Below, one piece after another: positions 7,345 through 13,934 of a DNA stretch of 32,749 bases. The stretch is from a virus. The DNA lies in the IMG/VR virus record IMGVR_UViG_3300020474_000061, positions 1 to 32,749 of that record; one strand, given 5' to 3'. Position numbers and translations under genes: made by a program. A model generated the notes under the pieces. The model was not told where the DNA came from. It saw only the letters and a program-made list of their open reading frames with translations, and searched no databases. Within the stretch, counting starts at the first letter, position 1; the number at the start of each line of letters is the position of its first letter.

Positions 7345-7362
7345 TTTGTTACTCTTATTATA
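7345..7362 (-). promoter_or_regulatory. Early-type promoter-leader module
   Basis: Minus strand TATAAT (7357-7362), five bases AAGAG, then TAACAAAC. The same arrangement of -10, five bases and TA(T)A-CAAA occurs in front of four other small-gene units in this window. No good -35 is seen; the hairpin terminator of the previous unit occupies that place. Confidence 0.55.
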
Positions 7363-7365
7363 ACC

Positions 7366-7389
7366 AAAAATAACCCCCTAATAGGGGTT
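7366..7389 (-). terminator. Hairpin terminator after the 60-aa gene
   Basis: The minus-strand RNA folds AACCCC, loop UAUUAG, GGGGUU, followed by AUUUUU. It lies between the stop codon at 7406 and the next promoter -10 at 7357-7362, so it separates two units. The U-run is short but the stem is GC-rich. Confidence 0.65.
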
Positions 7390-7405
7390 TGTTGTGACAC
7401 TAATA

Positions 7406-7588
7406 TTATTGGCACATAGCATCAAATCTTCTGGTAGTTTCTACTGTAATCTCAACTATAGTGCCAGTATCAGTATTTTGCTCAAGTGCATATAACTGGT
7501 CATCGGTTAAATTGTGTTTAATCCTGTATTCTTCCCACACCTCGTCATAGATGTTTTCTAGGATTGTTTCGTTATGTATGTTGCTCAT
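7406..7588 (-). CDS. 60-aa acidic hypothetical protein
   Basis: Begins MSNIHNETILENIYDEVWEE and contains EQNTDTGTIVEITVETTRRFD. Acidic and probably helical. ATG overlaps the previous stop as TAATG. Last gene before the terminator at 7366-7389. Function unknown. Confidence 0.65.
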   Translation of the reverse strand: MSNIHNETILENIYDEVWEEYRIKHNLTDDQLYALEQNTDTGTIVEITVETTRRFDAMCQ

Positions 7589-7776
7589 TATCTAAAATTG
7601 AGTGATTTGATTTCATTTGATGTTGATGCCTTATCAACTTCCTTATCTGCATTGAAATAATATAATTTATCTTGTATTATCTCAGCGATCTTCTTCTCAC
7701 TATCTGACATATACAGATTATAGTTTTGAAGTGCATTTGCAACTAAGTTGTATTCTTTTCTAGTAAATGTTTTCAT
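7588..7776 (-). CDS. 62-aa hypothetical protein
   Basis: Begins MKTFTRKEYNLVANALQNYN and continues with a likely helix SEKKIAEIIQDKLYYFN. The KEYNLVANAL pattern resembles the FxxxxYxxIAxxL openings of small phage proteins. It sits in a four-gene run between 8427 and 7406 with one- to few-base junctions. Function unknown. Confidence 0.65.
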   Translation of the reverse strand: MKTFTRKEYNLVANALQNYNLYMSDSEKKIAEIIQDKLYYFNADKEVDKASTSNEIKSLNFR

Positions 7777-7781
7777 GATGA

Positions 7782-7949
7782 TTAAAAATCCTCTAGTGTT
7801 AAATTGTTTACTGCATCAAATACCTTATCCTCCATTGAGTCAAATGTTCGATTATCATACAAGTTGTTTCGATACTTGTCTGTTTTAGGATGACTTAAAA
7901 GTCTTGTAAGTGATTGATGCTCTTCTATTGTGAGATTGATTTGTGGCAT
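7782..7949 (-). CDS. 55-aa hypothetical protein
   Basis: Open from ATG 7949 to TAA 7782: MPQINLTIEEHQSLTRLLSH, then YRNNLYDNRTFDSMEDKVFDAV. Two predicted helices and no known domain. GAGG at its very end may serve as the ribosome-binding site of the next gene. Its start follows the 85-aa gene stop by two bases, which supports it as a real member of the polycistron. Confidence 0.65.
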   Translation of the reverse strand: MPQINLTIEEHQSLTRLLSHPKTDKYRNNLYDNRTFDSMEDKVFDAVNNLTLEDF

Positions 7950-7951
7950 AA

Positions 7952-8209
7952 TTAAAAAATAGCGTAAACTGTGTTTAGGTTTTTGTCCTCGACCTGTACC
8001 CGACCATACTCTTTAGACCATTCTTTTGCCGATTGCTTTGCAACTTCAAAGTCCATTGCGTAGTGTTCATGATATCCTAAGGGATGATTTGGTACTATTA
8101 TAGCATAATCAAATTTGTTTCGAGGATGATTTGGTTCTCTTTTAAAATTCTCTCTTTGACATGCCTTGAGATACTCTAATTTTGCTTCTAGGTCACTTTT
8201 GAATGTCAT
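7952..8209 (-). CDS. 85-aa hypothetical protein
   Basis: Begins MTFKSDLEAKLEYLKACQRE, a charged helix, and then has an alternating strand/helix part with FDYAIIVPNHPLGYHEHYAM, followed by AKQSAKEWSKEYGRVQVE. The latter resembles helix-strand segments of small modified-nucleotide or RNA-binding phage proteins, but no motif is decisive. Strong GGAGG precedes the ATG, which also overlaps the previous stop as TAATG. Confidence 0.7.
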   Translation of the reverse strand: MTFKSDLEAKLEYLKACQRENFKREPNHPRNKFDYAIIVPNHPLGYHEHYAMDFEVAKQSAKEWSKEYGRVQVEDKNLNTVYAIF

Positions 8210-8427
8210 TATGCAACCTCCCTTATGTAACCATTTTCTGCTTTGATGAATGCATCTAGTCTAGCAACATCTAACTCTGGGTCATCAAAATCGATCTTAG
8301 CACAACCGTCAACACCCCACTCTGCTAACTCAATTACGAACTCATCCCAATTAGCACAACAACATGCCATATTCTGAAAGTTGTCAACCTGTACGATTCG
8401 GTTCATAACTGTTTGAGTTTTGTTCAT
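8209..8427 (-). CDS. 72-aa Cys-rich hypothetical protein
   Basis: The start at 8427 (MNKTQTVMNRIVQV) is chosen because the promoter -10 at 8456-8461 would lie inside a form 17 codons longer, and AAAGGA stands 13-18 bases before 8427. The protein contains CCCANWDEFVIELAEWGVDG with a triple cysteine and an acidic C-terminal half. No zinc-finger spacing. First gene of a unit ending at the terminator near 7366-7389. Confidence 0.65.
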   Translation of the reverse strand: MNKTQTVMNRIVQVDNFQNMACCCANWDEFVIELAEWGVDGCAKIDFDDPELDVARLDAFIKAENGYIREVA

Positions 8428-8440
8428 AATTTCTGAATTT

Positions 8441-8484
8441 CCTTTGTATATTACTATTATAATAGGTAATGATACCAAAAACAG
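8441..8484 (-). promoter_or_regulatory. Promoter-leader module, copy with conserved upstream box
   Basis: Minus strand CTGTTT, 17 bases, TATAAT (8456-8461), five bases AGTAA, TATACAAAGG. It is nearly identical over about 60 bases to the module at 9433-9476, including CTGTTT and GGTAATGATAC-type spacer bases. The -35 does not match sigma-70, so an activator may be required. Confidence 0.6.
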
Positions 8485-8489
8485 GCATG

Positions 8490-8515
8490 AGTAGACACTA
8501 ATTAAACTGTCTACT
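8490..8515 (-). terminator. Stem-loop overlapping the stop codon of the 61-aa gene
   Basis: AGTAGACA, ten-base loop, TGTCTACT: an 8-bp perfect stem whose first arm contains the TAG stop codon (8511-8513). A TTTTT run follows 9-13 bases later, less tight than in a standard terminator. Similar stems at 9481-9510 and 19462-19483 share the position at a stop codon. Confidence 0.5.
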
Positions 8516-8696
8516 TTGCCTCTCGAATTTTATCAAAACTAGTTTCAATTTCTTTGGGTAGGTCTTCTGTCATATCCATATCCAACATTGTTTCATACAA
8601 TTTGTTCATTTGATATAATTCATCAAATGTAAATTCTACCTTAATTGTTTTTGGTTTTAGTTTCATGATCTTATGATTAGTGAATTGTTTGCACAT
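8511..8696 (-). CDS. 61-aa hypothetical protein
   Basis: Begins MCKQFTNHKIMKLKPKTIKV and continues VEFTFDELYQMNKLYETMLDMD. A start at codon 11 (8666) is also possible. EFTFDELYxxxKLYETML reads like a helical small regulator, but I do not recognise the family. The stop codon lies inside a stem-loop. Confidence 0.6.
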   Translation of the reverse strand: MCKQFTNHKIMKLKPKTIKVEFTFDELYQMNKLYETMLDMDMTEDLPKEIETSFDKIREAK

Positions 8697-8699
8697 TGT

Positions 8700-9035
8700 T
8701 TATAGATATGCGATCTCGCCATTTTCAACTGCTTCCATATATTCACACATATCAGAATGTGCTTTGTCTTTATCTTCTTGCCATTGCTTCCAACATAGTT
8801 GCCTGTTAATGTCAAATAACTCATTTAGGTTAACACCTTCGAGGTCTGTCCAGTTGCTAACATAATCAAGTTGCGACTCATCATATCCACCAGTTATTAA
8901 ACTAGGTGCTGATATGAAATTAAATCCAATATCAATAAAGAAGTGCCTACCGAATGCTTCGCTCTCTATTGTTTGAAGTGGTAAAAACTTGCCATTGTCC
9001 ATTGCAAGATAGTCTTTAAAAATGTAAGTTCTCAT
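8700..9035 (-). CDS. 111-aa hypothetical protein
   Basis: Begins MRTYIFKDYLAMDNGKFLPL and contains RHFFIDIGFNFISAPSLITGG, then NWTDLEGVNLNELFDINRQ and an acidic helical end with EYMEAVENGEIAYL. Mixed alpha/beta protein without known motif. ATG overlaps the previous stop as TAATG. Confidence 0.7.
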   Translation of the reverse strand: MRTYIFKDYLAMDNGKFLPLQTIESEAFGRHFFIDIGFNFISAPSLITGGYDESQLDYVSNWTDLEGVNLNELFDINRQLCWKQWQEDKDKAHSDMCEYMEAVENGEIAYL

Positions 9036-9229
9036 TAGAATGGGTTACTCCAGTTGTATGCTTGATAATCTGTTACTAGACCATCTTTGTTGAGACCATC
9101 AACATAGTCATTAAATGCACATCGTTTAGCAATACTATCTCCTCTGTATGATGGATTGCTTTGTAAGAAATCTGACCAATCCCATCTAAATTGCTGAACT
9201 GCTTGTTTTTTAGTCATTCTGTAATTCAT
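9035..9229 (-). CDS. 64-aa hypothetical protein
   Basis: Begins MNYRMTKKQAVQQFRWDWSD and contains DSIAKRCAFNDYVDGLNKDG. The RxxAxxxFRxxWxDF type pattern occurs in many small phage proteins without function. AAGGAG lies five bases ahead of the ATG, an excellent ribosome-binding site, and the gene joins both neighbours by very short junctions. Confidence 0.7.
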   Translation of the reverse strand: MNYRMTKKQAVQQFRWDWSDFLQSNPSYRGDSIAKRCAFNDYVDGLNKDGLVTDYQAYNWSNPF

Positions 9230-9230
9230 G

Positions 9231-9419
9231 TTAAACTCCTTTTACATTGTTTGTTAGATTTGTTGATGTTGCTTGGCATACATTATCAACAAGATTGTCG
9301 AAAGTTTGCATATCCCAACCTTTTTGATCGGGAACATCTAAATCGTATGCTGACATGATTAAATCATAGAGATAATCATATTGACTAGAGGTGACTTGTA
9401 TGTTTAATCCTTTTCGCAT
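9231..9419 (-). CDS. 62-aa hypothetical protein
   Basis: Begins MRKGLNIQVTSSQYDYLYDL and ends STNLTNNVKGV. Mostly helical, no motif. First gene after the module at 9433-9476; AACGAA rather than AAAGGA precedes it, so its ribosome-binding site is weaker than that of the paralogous module at 8441-8484. Confidence 0.65.
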   Translation of the reverse strand: MRKGLNIQVTSSQYDYLYDLIMSAYDLDVPDQKGWDMQTFDNLVDNVCQATSTNLTNNVKGV

Positions 9420-9432
9420 AATTTTTGAACTT

Positions 9433-9476
9433 CGTTTGTATATTACTATTATAATGGGTAATGATACAAGAAACAG
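9433..9476 (-). promoter_or_regulatory. Promoter-leader module, second near-identical copy
   Basis: Minus strand CTGTTT, 17 bases, TATAAT (9448-9453), AGTAA, TATACAAACG. Matches the module at 8441-8484 across spacer and leader with a handful of changes, so one is a duplicate of the other. Confidence 0.6.
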
Positions 9477-9480
9477 GTGT

Positions 9481-9510
9481 TAGTGTGCAACCTCTTTAAC
9501 TGTCACACTA
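9481..9510 (-). terminator. Stem-loop overlapping the stop codon of the 69-aa gene
   Basis: TAGTGTG and CACACTA pair (7 bp) around a 16-base loop; the TAG stop (9508-9510) forms the first bases of the stem. No tight U-run follows. Same stop-codon position as the stem at 8490-8515. Confidence 0.4.
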
Positions 9511-9717
9511 TACTTCTAAACAAGTTGTAAATCTTGATATTATTCTACCTACTGGTAAAAATACATCATCTAGAGTATCATAAACTGTTACTCTCTGAAG
9601 TAGTTTATCATCATCAAAGTTTTGTAATTCTGTTAGTAAATCAAGGTAGGTCATATATCCTACCTCGTTATCATTAATAGAATCAGAATGTGATGGGAAA
9701 AATTGCCTTTTAGTCAT
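9508..9717 (-). CDS. 69-aa hypothetical protein
   Basis: Begins MTKRQFFPSHSDSINDNEVG and contains YMTYLDLLTELQNFDDDKLL. The last part (TVYDTLDDVFLPVGRI) resembles a short beta hairpin of the type seen in several unassigned phage proteins (MxYxDLLxxLxxLxxEQLDxxVTVYxxxxDE). Last gene of the unit starting at 11278; its stop sits in a stem-loop. Confidence 0.7.
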   Translation of the reverse strand: MTKRQFFPSHSDSINDNEVGYMTYLDLLTELQNFDDDKLLQRVTVYDTLDDVFLPVGRIISRFTTCLEV

Positions 9718-9719
9718 GA

Positions 9720-9908
9720 TTAATTGCTGAGTTGTTTACGAATGTTGCATTCTATCTCTTTGAGATATCTTGCTTTTCCTGGTGTTTTGGATGTTACTAT
9801 TATAGCACCATTTGCACCATGCCATGTGTAATGTTTGCCGACCTTTTCAAGTTTAAAGTCATACTTTTTCATCAACTTTCTAAGGTCTTTGTCCATCTTT
9901 AATGCCAT
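9720..9908 (-). CDS. 62-aa HicA-like small protein (possible)
   Basis: The chain reads LRKLMKKYDFKLEKVGKHYTWHGANGAIIVTSKTPGK..., in the order helix, strand, GKHYTW strand, G-IIVTSKTPG strand, helix. This matches the double-stranded-RNA-binding fold of HicA toxins, and His29 of GKHYTW would be in the place of the catalytic His. Known HicA size is about 60-80 residues, as here. No HicB-like partner is visible next to it, so it may be an RNA-binding relative rather than a toxin. GAGGAG stands five bases ahead of the ATG. Confidence 0.55.
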   Translation of the reverse strand: MALKMDKDLRKLMKKYDFKLEKVGKHYTWHGANGAIIVTSKTPGKARYLKEIECNIRKQLSN

Positions 9909-10075
9909 TATAACTCCTCTATAGTTTCAATTGTCCACTCACTTGTGAACTCTTCTTCAACTGGAAATGAGTTAATATCTGCTCTAGCAAGTTTTCTTGC
10001 TTCCTCTTCAGTATTTGCTTCAACAAAAACTGTAAAGTAATTTACTTCTGAGCATTCAACTTTAAACTGGTTCAT
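9908..10075 (-). CDS. 55-aa acidic hypothetical protein
   Basis: Open from ATG 10075 to TAA 9908: MNQFKVECSEVNYFTVFVEA, then NTEEEARKLARADIN and a glutamate-rich end. The pattern strand, FTVFVEANTEEEARKLA, strand is a small ferredoxin-like or wing fold common in phage proteins. Overlaps its neighbours by TAATG on both sides. Function unknown. Confidence 0.7.
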   Translation of the reverse strand: MNQFKVECSEVNYFTVFVEANTEEEARKLARADINSFPVEEEFTSEWTIETIEEL

Positions 10076-10332
10076 TAATTTGTCTCCTCGAATGATTCTC
10101 TTAATGGTTTTTTGAAATCACACTTAATATAATCTTGAATCTCGTCAACAACTTCGCCAAAATGATCTTCCCAATAGTTTTGAGCATCATTGATAAATTC
10201 AACATCACTCATGTTTTTGTATAGGTCATCAAGGTCTGCTGTAACATATGATACTAAGTCCTCGGTTGACATATTATCAACCACTCGCTCAACTAAAAAA
10301 GATTTTAGTTCTTTGATTAGTGCTTTGTCCAT
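10075..10332 (-). CDS. 85-aa helical acidic protein
   Basis: Begins MDKALIKELKSFLVERVVDN and continues MSTEDLVSYVTADLDDLYKN, then MSDVEFINDAQNYWEDHFGE. All-helical with three predicted helices and many acidic residues. From memory, STEDLVxYVxxDLxxYYxxxSxxEF occurs in many cyanophage proteins without known function. Confidence 0.7.
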   Translation of the reverse strand: MDKALIKELKSFLVERVVDNMSTEDLVSYVTADLDDLYKNMSDVEFINDAQNYWEDHFGEVVDEIQDYIKCDFKKPLRESFEETN

Positions 10333-10550
10333 TAATAATTCTCCTGTGCATAAAATGGGTTGAAATCGTCTCTTTTAACATTATATCCTACTACCTGAGC
10401 ATCTACAAATTGACCGCTTCCGCCATCATCTATGCATACATGAGCATTGAGATATGCTTGAATTTCCTCACATAAATGAACTGGGTTTGGTGCATCATCG
10501 TTGTCACCTACAATTTCTATTCTAAAAGAATAATTGATAATTTGTCTCAT
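10332..10550 (-). CDS. 72-aa beta-rich hypothetical protein
   Basis: The start at 10550 (MRQIINYSFRIEIVGDNDDA) overlaps the previous stop as ATGA and is preferred over a form 11 codons longer inside that gene. Contains HLCEEIQAYLNAHVCIDDGG and FVDAQVVGYNVKRDDFNP. Strand-helix-strand pattern, unassigned. Confidence 0.7.
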   Translation of the reverse strand: MRQIINYSFRIEIVGDNDDAPNPVHLCEEIQAYLNAHVCIDDGGSGQFVDAQVVGYNVKRDDFNPFYAQENY

Positions 10551-10798
10551 GATGTAATCCCCTGATCTTGAGTTAAATCCCACACTTGGATATAATTGCT
10601 TAACCAGTTTTGTTGATACTGAGTTAATGCATCGATCTCAGCATATACATGAGCATACAATAGATCATCAGCACTCATAAATGGTAACTTGTGCTTAGTA
10701 CAAAAATCCTCTAATACATCACTTAAAAGATCGAGATTGTTCATAGTGTAATTGCCTTGAATGAATTGTTGTTTAGTTATGGTTGACATTGATATCAT
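10547..10798 (-). CDS. 83-aa helical hypothetical protein
   Basis: ATG at 10798 has AAGG nine bases upstream; an internal ATG three codons later is also possible. Contains LSDVLEDFCTKHKLPFMSAD followed by LLYAHVYAEIDALTQYQQNWLSNYIQVWD, an amphipathic helical pair. No motif recognised. Confidence 0.7.
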   Translation of the reverse strand: MISMSTITKQQFIQGNYTMNNLDLLSDVLEDFCTKHKLPFMSADDLLYAHVYAEIDALTQYQQNWLSNYIQVWDLTQDQGITS

Positions 10799-10804
10799 TT
10801 TGTA

Positions 10805-11278
10805 TTACCTTAGATAGAGATATGAACCGACCCAATCTGCAACTTTGTAGCAATACTCACGAGATTTGGGGTCAAGTAAGTTGTATCTGACATGCTTTGC
10901 AGGGGATTTCCAACTTGCAGGTTTATATACATCGCCTGTGTTTTTGTCTATGAATGCGTGAACTGAACCGTCTCTGTACTCATTTCTGTTTTGGAATGTA
11001 TCGAACTCTTGTTGAATAACCTTAAGGTATTTCTTACCTTTTTGTACTCTGAACTTCATTAAGTTTGCAGTTCCATTATCCATTGCTTCCAACTGTTGAT
11101 TAGAATAATCTGAACTACCTCTTAGCAACATATTTCTATGGTACTGTCTGTAATGTTGCTCTAGGATTTGAGTTAGAAATTCTGCATAGTTTAAAACATC
11201 TGCCTGAGTTGCCTGTGCATCAGTTGGTGCTGTTGTTATCACTCGTTCATCAATTTGAATTGGTGGTGTGTTTGGCAT
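10805..11278 (-). CDS. 157-aa conserved phage protein
   Basis: First gene after the module at 11290-11309. The second half carries FRVQKGKKYLKVIQQEFD..., then SVHAFIDKNTGDVYKPASWKSPAK and VRYNLLD. The VHAFIDKxTGDVYKPAxWxxPxK pattern is one I recall from many phages of different hosts, annotated as hypothetical. The N-terminal half (TDAQATQADVLNYAEFLTQ) appears helical. Role unknown; broad occurrence suggests a general phage function. Confidence 0.8.
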   Translation of the reverse strand: MPNTPPIQIDERVITTAPTDAQATQADVLNYAEFLTQILEQHYRQYHRNMLLRGSSDYSNQQLEAMDNGTANLMKFRVQKGKKYLKVIQQEFDTFQNRNEYRDGSVHAFIDKNTGDVYKPASWKSPAKHVRYNLLDPKSREYCYKVADWVGSYLYLR

Positions 11279-11289
11279 AATTGATTTCT

Positions 11290-11309
11290 TTGTTTATACA
11301 TCTAGTATA
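11290..11309 (-). promoter_or_regulatory. Promoter-leader module before the 157-aa gene
   Basis: Minus strand TATACT (11304-11309), five bases AGATG, TATAAACAAAG. Layout is the same as the other modules. The terminator hairpin at 11315-11340 lies immediately upstream, where a -35 would be. Confidence 0.55.
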
Positions 11310-11451
11310 GCAACAAAAAAGCACCTTTTGACAGGTGCTTGTGCCTCTTTTTAAAGTGTCTCAATCGCTCTTTAGCACTTCTAAGTGCCTGTGGTCTTAA
11401 TGTCCTTTTCTTTTCTTTTTTGCTATGGTGTTGCCAGTTTGGGATTTTCAT
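11302..11451 (-). CDS. 49-aa Lys/Arg/His-rich protein whose end lies in a terminator
   Basis: A strong GGAGG stands seven bases ahead of the ATG at 11451. The protein is MKIPNWQHHSKKEKKRTLRP, then RSAKERLRHFKKRHKH, very basic throughout, so nucleic-acid binding is likely by composition. The last codons (KGAFLLLY) are encoded by the terminator hairpin and by the -10 region of the next unit; the TAG stop is at 11302-11304. Transcripts ending at the terminator would carry this ORF without a stop codon. Confidence 0.6.
   Translation of the reverse strand: MKIPNWQHHSKKEKKRTLRPQALRSAKERLRHFKKRHKHLSKGAFLLLY
11315..11340 (-). terminator. Strong intrinsic terminator
   Basis: Minus-strand RNA AAGCACCU, loop GUCAAA, AGGUGCUU followed by UUUU: 8-bp stem with U-run. 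It is inside the end of the 49-aa reading frame and just before the next promoter, and ends the 14182-11302 unit. Confidence 0.8.
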
Positions 11452-11460
11452 GATATCCTC

Positions 11461-11616
11461 CTATAGAGAATTAACTCTCTTGATATCAACATTGCCATAT
11501 TGCTCTAGAATTAATTGTCTAGCACCATCAGGATTATTGCTATTTACAATAACACTCTGAAGTCCTAAGTTTGGACTATAGAAAATTACTTCTTGTTTGC
11601 GAATTTCAAAAAACAT
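11461..11616 (-). CDS. 51-aa hypothetical protein
   Basis: Open from ATG 11616 to TAG 11461: MFFEIRKQEVIFYSPNLGLQ, then NSNNPDGARQLILEQYGNVD. Looks like a small strand-helix-strand domain with the DGARQLIxxQYG pattern found in tiny phage proteins. It ends right before the GGAGG of the 49-aa gene. Function unknown. Confidence 0.65.
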   Translation of the reverse strand: MFFEIRKQEVIFYSPNLGLQSVIVNSNNPDGARQLILEQYGNVDIKRVNSL

Positions 11617-11621
11617 GATGT

Positions 11622-11783
11622 TTACTTAGCAGGTACTGTTGTTAATATTCTATCAATATATGCATCAGGATTTGTTGATAGAAATGTTGTTTTAGCGTCA
11701 TCAGGGGATGATGCTATGATAGTTGATTCTAACATAGAACCACTACCATTGTTTTTATAGAAAATAGTGTGTAGGAATGCCAT
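11622..11783 (-). CDS. 53-aa hypothetical protein
   Basis: Open from ATG 11783 to TAA 11622: MAFLHTIFYKNNGSGSMLES, then TIIASSPDDAKTTFLSTNPDA. The strand, SPDDAKxxFLSxNP pattern resembles that of the 51-aa neighbour (NNPDGARQLILEQYG), so the two may be related small domains. It begins two bases after the helicase stop. Confidence 0.65.
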   Translation of the reverse strand: MAFLHTIFYKNNGSGSMLESTIIASSPDDAKTTFLSTNPDAYIDRILTTVPAK

Positions 11784-11785
11784 TG

Positions 11786-13060
11786 TTAAGAGTTAGCGAA
11801 TGAATGTGCAGGAAGTCCATCTTCAAATATTAATTCTATTAACTTTTGAAGTCTATTCCTAGTTGAGAGTGATGCTTTACCACATAACGGAACTGTAACC
11901 ACTCCATGAGATTTACGATATAATTGATAATTACCAACTGGAATATTGCCTTTAGCAATATTTTCTGCATCTTCTTTATGTAGTCTTATGACTCTTCCTA
12001 TAGTCTGTGCCATTTCGATAACAGGTAGATTTCTCAATAGTATTGTATGAGTTAATCCTGGAACATTGATGCCTTCAGATAATATAGAGTAATGAAATAC
12101 AACAAACTTTTTGTTGTCATCCCTTCCCCACTCTGTTAAAGTATTAAAGAATACATCCCGACCAACTTTCTTGTCATTGACATAAGCACCATGCTTTGAT
12201 GTAATATGTAATACATCATAACCTAATTGCTTTAAGACATATAAGAGATTTGTCTGTGATAATATTCTCCACAATATTGAAGTATTAGGAGCAGCAACTA
12301 AAACTTTAGCACTCTGTTCTTCTGTTAAATCGTCTAGTATTTCTAATATCATTTCCCGATCAACATCAGGTGCATTTTGTTTAGTTCTTACATGATCTGT
12401 TTCATGTATTACAAGTTTTGGTGGTATAATACTACCATTGTCAATTAATTCGGGTGCAGGAACACTAATTAGAGTCTTACCAAATACATCGGTGTTATTC
12501 ATACCTCTACCATTTACTTGTCTAGTGTATTTTGGTGTAGCAGTGAAAAAATAACTGTTAGATGCATTGGTAGATGTATTAGCAACTCCAACAAAATGGT
12601 TTTTCTGAGTGGCGTTATGTGCTTCATCACAATACATGATATCAACATCTATCATAGCATCATCTAGTCTGCCTAGTGAGTGATATGTAGAAAATATGAT
12701 TTGATGCTGTAATTGAAATTGTCTATCAACTATCCACTCATGAATGTAACGAGGTTTGGTAGATGAATCGAAAGATGTCTCTCCACTATGAACATGCAAT
12801 ATATTTAAGTTGTCATTGAGAACTATGTTATCATTGTCCTGAGTATATTCTAGAAATTCAGAACATAATTGATTTGCTAGTAATAAACGAGGTGCAACAA
12901 TAACAACAGTTAATGGAGCGTCAGCAGTTTCTATCCGTTGTACTAAATCTTCCAACATAATGATAGTCTTACCACCACCAGTAGGAATATACACACAACC
13001 TTTATCGAACTGTTTTAGTTTGTCAAGTGTTCGTTCTTGATGAGGTCTTAGTGTAATCAA
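11786..13060 (-). CDS. DEAD/DEAH-type superfamily 2 helicase
   Basis: 424 residues with all main SF2 motifs: Walker A PTGGGKT at 26-32, motif Ia APRLLLANQL at 56-65, motif II DEAH at 145-148, motif III TATP at 173-176, and motif VI QTIGRVIRL at 352-360. It probably unwinds DNA or RNA in replication, repair or transcription; related helicases are common in T4-like cyanophages and resemble T4 UvsW. The frame has no ATG at its beginning: TTG at 13058-13060 (giving MITLRPHQ) is the likely start, and no good ribosome-binding site is seen. The protein is short for UvsW but long enough for the two RecA-like domains. It follows a nuclease-like gene and a 42-aa gene in the same unit. Confidence 0.9.
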   Translation of the reverse strand: MITLRPHQERTLDKLKQFDKGCVYIPTGGGKTIIMLEDLVQRIETADAPLTVVIVAPRLLLANQLCSEFLEYTQDNDNIVLNDNLNILHVHSGETSFDSSTKPRYIHEWIVDRQFQLQHQIIFSTYHSLGRLDDAMIDVDIMYCDEAHNATQKNHFVGVANTSTNASNSYFFTATPKYTRQVNGRGMNNTDVFGKTLISVPAPELIDNGSIIPPKLVIHETDHVRTKQNAPDVDREMILEILDDLTEEQSAKVLVAAPNTSILWRILSQTNLLYVLKQLGYDVLHITSKHGAYVNDKKVGRDVFFNTLTEWGRDDNKKFVVFHYSILSEGINVPGLTHTILLRNLPVIEMAQTIGRVIRLHKEDAENIAKGNIPVGNYQLYRKSHGVVTVPLCGKASLSTRNRLQKLIELIFEDGLPAHSFANS

Positions 13061-13099
13061 TGATTTAATAATTTCGTATGTATTCAGTATAGTGTATAA

Positions 13100-13228
13100 T
13101 TATTGCCAATATGCAGGTTTGTAGTCACTTTCCTTACTGTCCACTACATCTTCCCTAGCATTTGGATGTATATGTTGATTATTATACCATTTTTCATCCT
13201 TCTTTTCAAGTGTGGTATCCGTTCTCAT
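13100..13228 (-). CDS. 42-aa charged hypothetical peptide
   Basis: Open from ATG 13228 to TAA 13100: MRTDTTLEKKDEKWYNNQHI, then HPNAREDVVDSKESDYKPAY. GGAGG stands six bases before the ATG, an excellent ribosome-binding site and the main support. Very hydrophilic. Lies between the nuclease-like gene and the helicase. Confidence 0.6.
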   Translation of the reverse strand: MRTDTTLEKKDEKWYNNQHIHPNAREDVVDSKESDYKPAYWQ

Positions 13229-13229
13229 A

Positions 13230-13934
13230 CTACCTCCAATACATGTGAAACATCATCCCATGATAACCACTATTATATTTTTTACCGCTTCCTTTCATTT
13301 GTAAATGGAATAGTTTAAAGTTGTCACTAGTTCTGAACTCTAGTGTAGTATTATTTATTTTCCATGTACCATTTTCAACTAGTGATACGAGAGAATCAAC
13401 ATTTATAATATCAACATTGTTTGTTATCTTATTTCTCCATACTATATGATTAATACTATCCCCACTAAATCCTCTTTTTACAATAATATCAAATATCTCC
13501 ATCTTATATGAATTCATGAATAATAAGAAACTTTCAACAATATCATCTGATATATTATCTCTATATACTCTATTTTGTCTCTTTTCAGCATCACTAAGAT
13601 TTAAGTATGGATGTATGCTCTCAACAATAGATACTAGTTTTTTATTTGGATATCCAAAGAACATTTTTATAAAGTATTCGCAATGACTATCACTAATACC
13701 AAAGTAATCTATAAACTTCTTGCTTGATAGCAATGCTACTTGGGTATGGTTTTTAGATACATTCTTTACTGAATATTTGTTAGTTCCTTCATTGTCATAT
13801 ACATCTACCTTAGTTTGTGGTCTGCCATCGGTTTTGTGGTCTCCACCAAATCGTTCATTTAAAAGATGAACACACTCTTCTTCATACTTGTGTCCATCTT
13901 GCTTTGCTTTTGTTCCTGATATTACTGAATTCAT
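13230..13934 (-). CDS. Possible PD-(D/E)xK-type nuclease
   Basis: Numbered from ATG 13934, which overlaps the preceding stop as ATGA (a start five codons upstream is also open). The N-terminal third has GHKYEEECVHLLNERFGG, then KVDVYDNEGTNKYSVKNVSK: an acidic Glu-containing helix, Asp44, and Ser55-Val-Lys57, which fits the order of the PD-(D/E)xK nuclease core with Ser in the second acidic place. The last 30 residues include FHLQMKGSGKKYN. Type II restriction-like or homing-type nucleases often look like this, but overall similarity is too faint to be sure. It lies between a Cys-rich protein and a helicase in one unit. Confidence 0.45.
   Translation of the reverse strand: MNSVISGTKAKQDGHKYEEECVHLLNERFGGDHKTDGRPQTKVDVYDNEGTNKYSVKNVSKNHTQVALLSSKKFIDYFGISDSHCEYFIKMFFGYPNKKLVSIVESIHPYLNLSDAEKRQNRVYRDNISDDIVESFLLFMNSYKMEIFDIIVKRGFSGDSINHIVWRNKITNNVDIINVDSLVSLVENGTWKINNTTLEFRTSDNFKLFHLQMKGSGKKYNSGYHGMMFHMYWR

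Noticed and set aside
13061-13099. Upstream non-ATG extension of the helicase (ATT or CTG starts)
   Set aside because: Homology-like start LRPHQ follows TTG directly, and the upstream bases look like leader with a -10-like TATACT.
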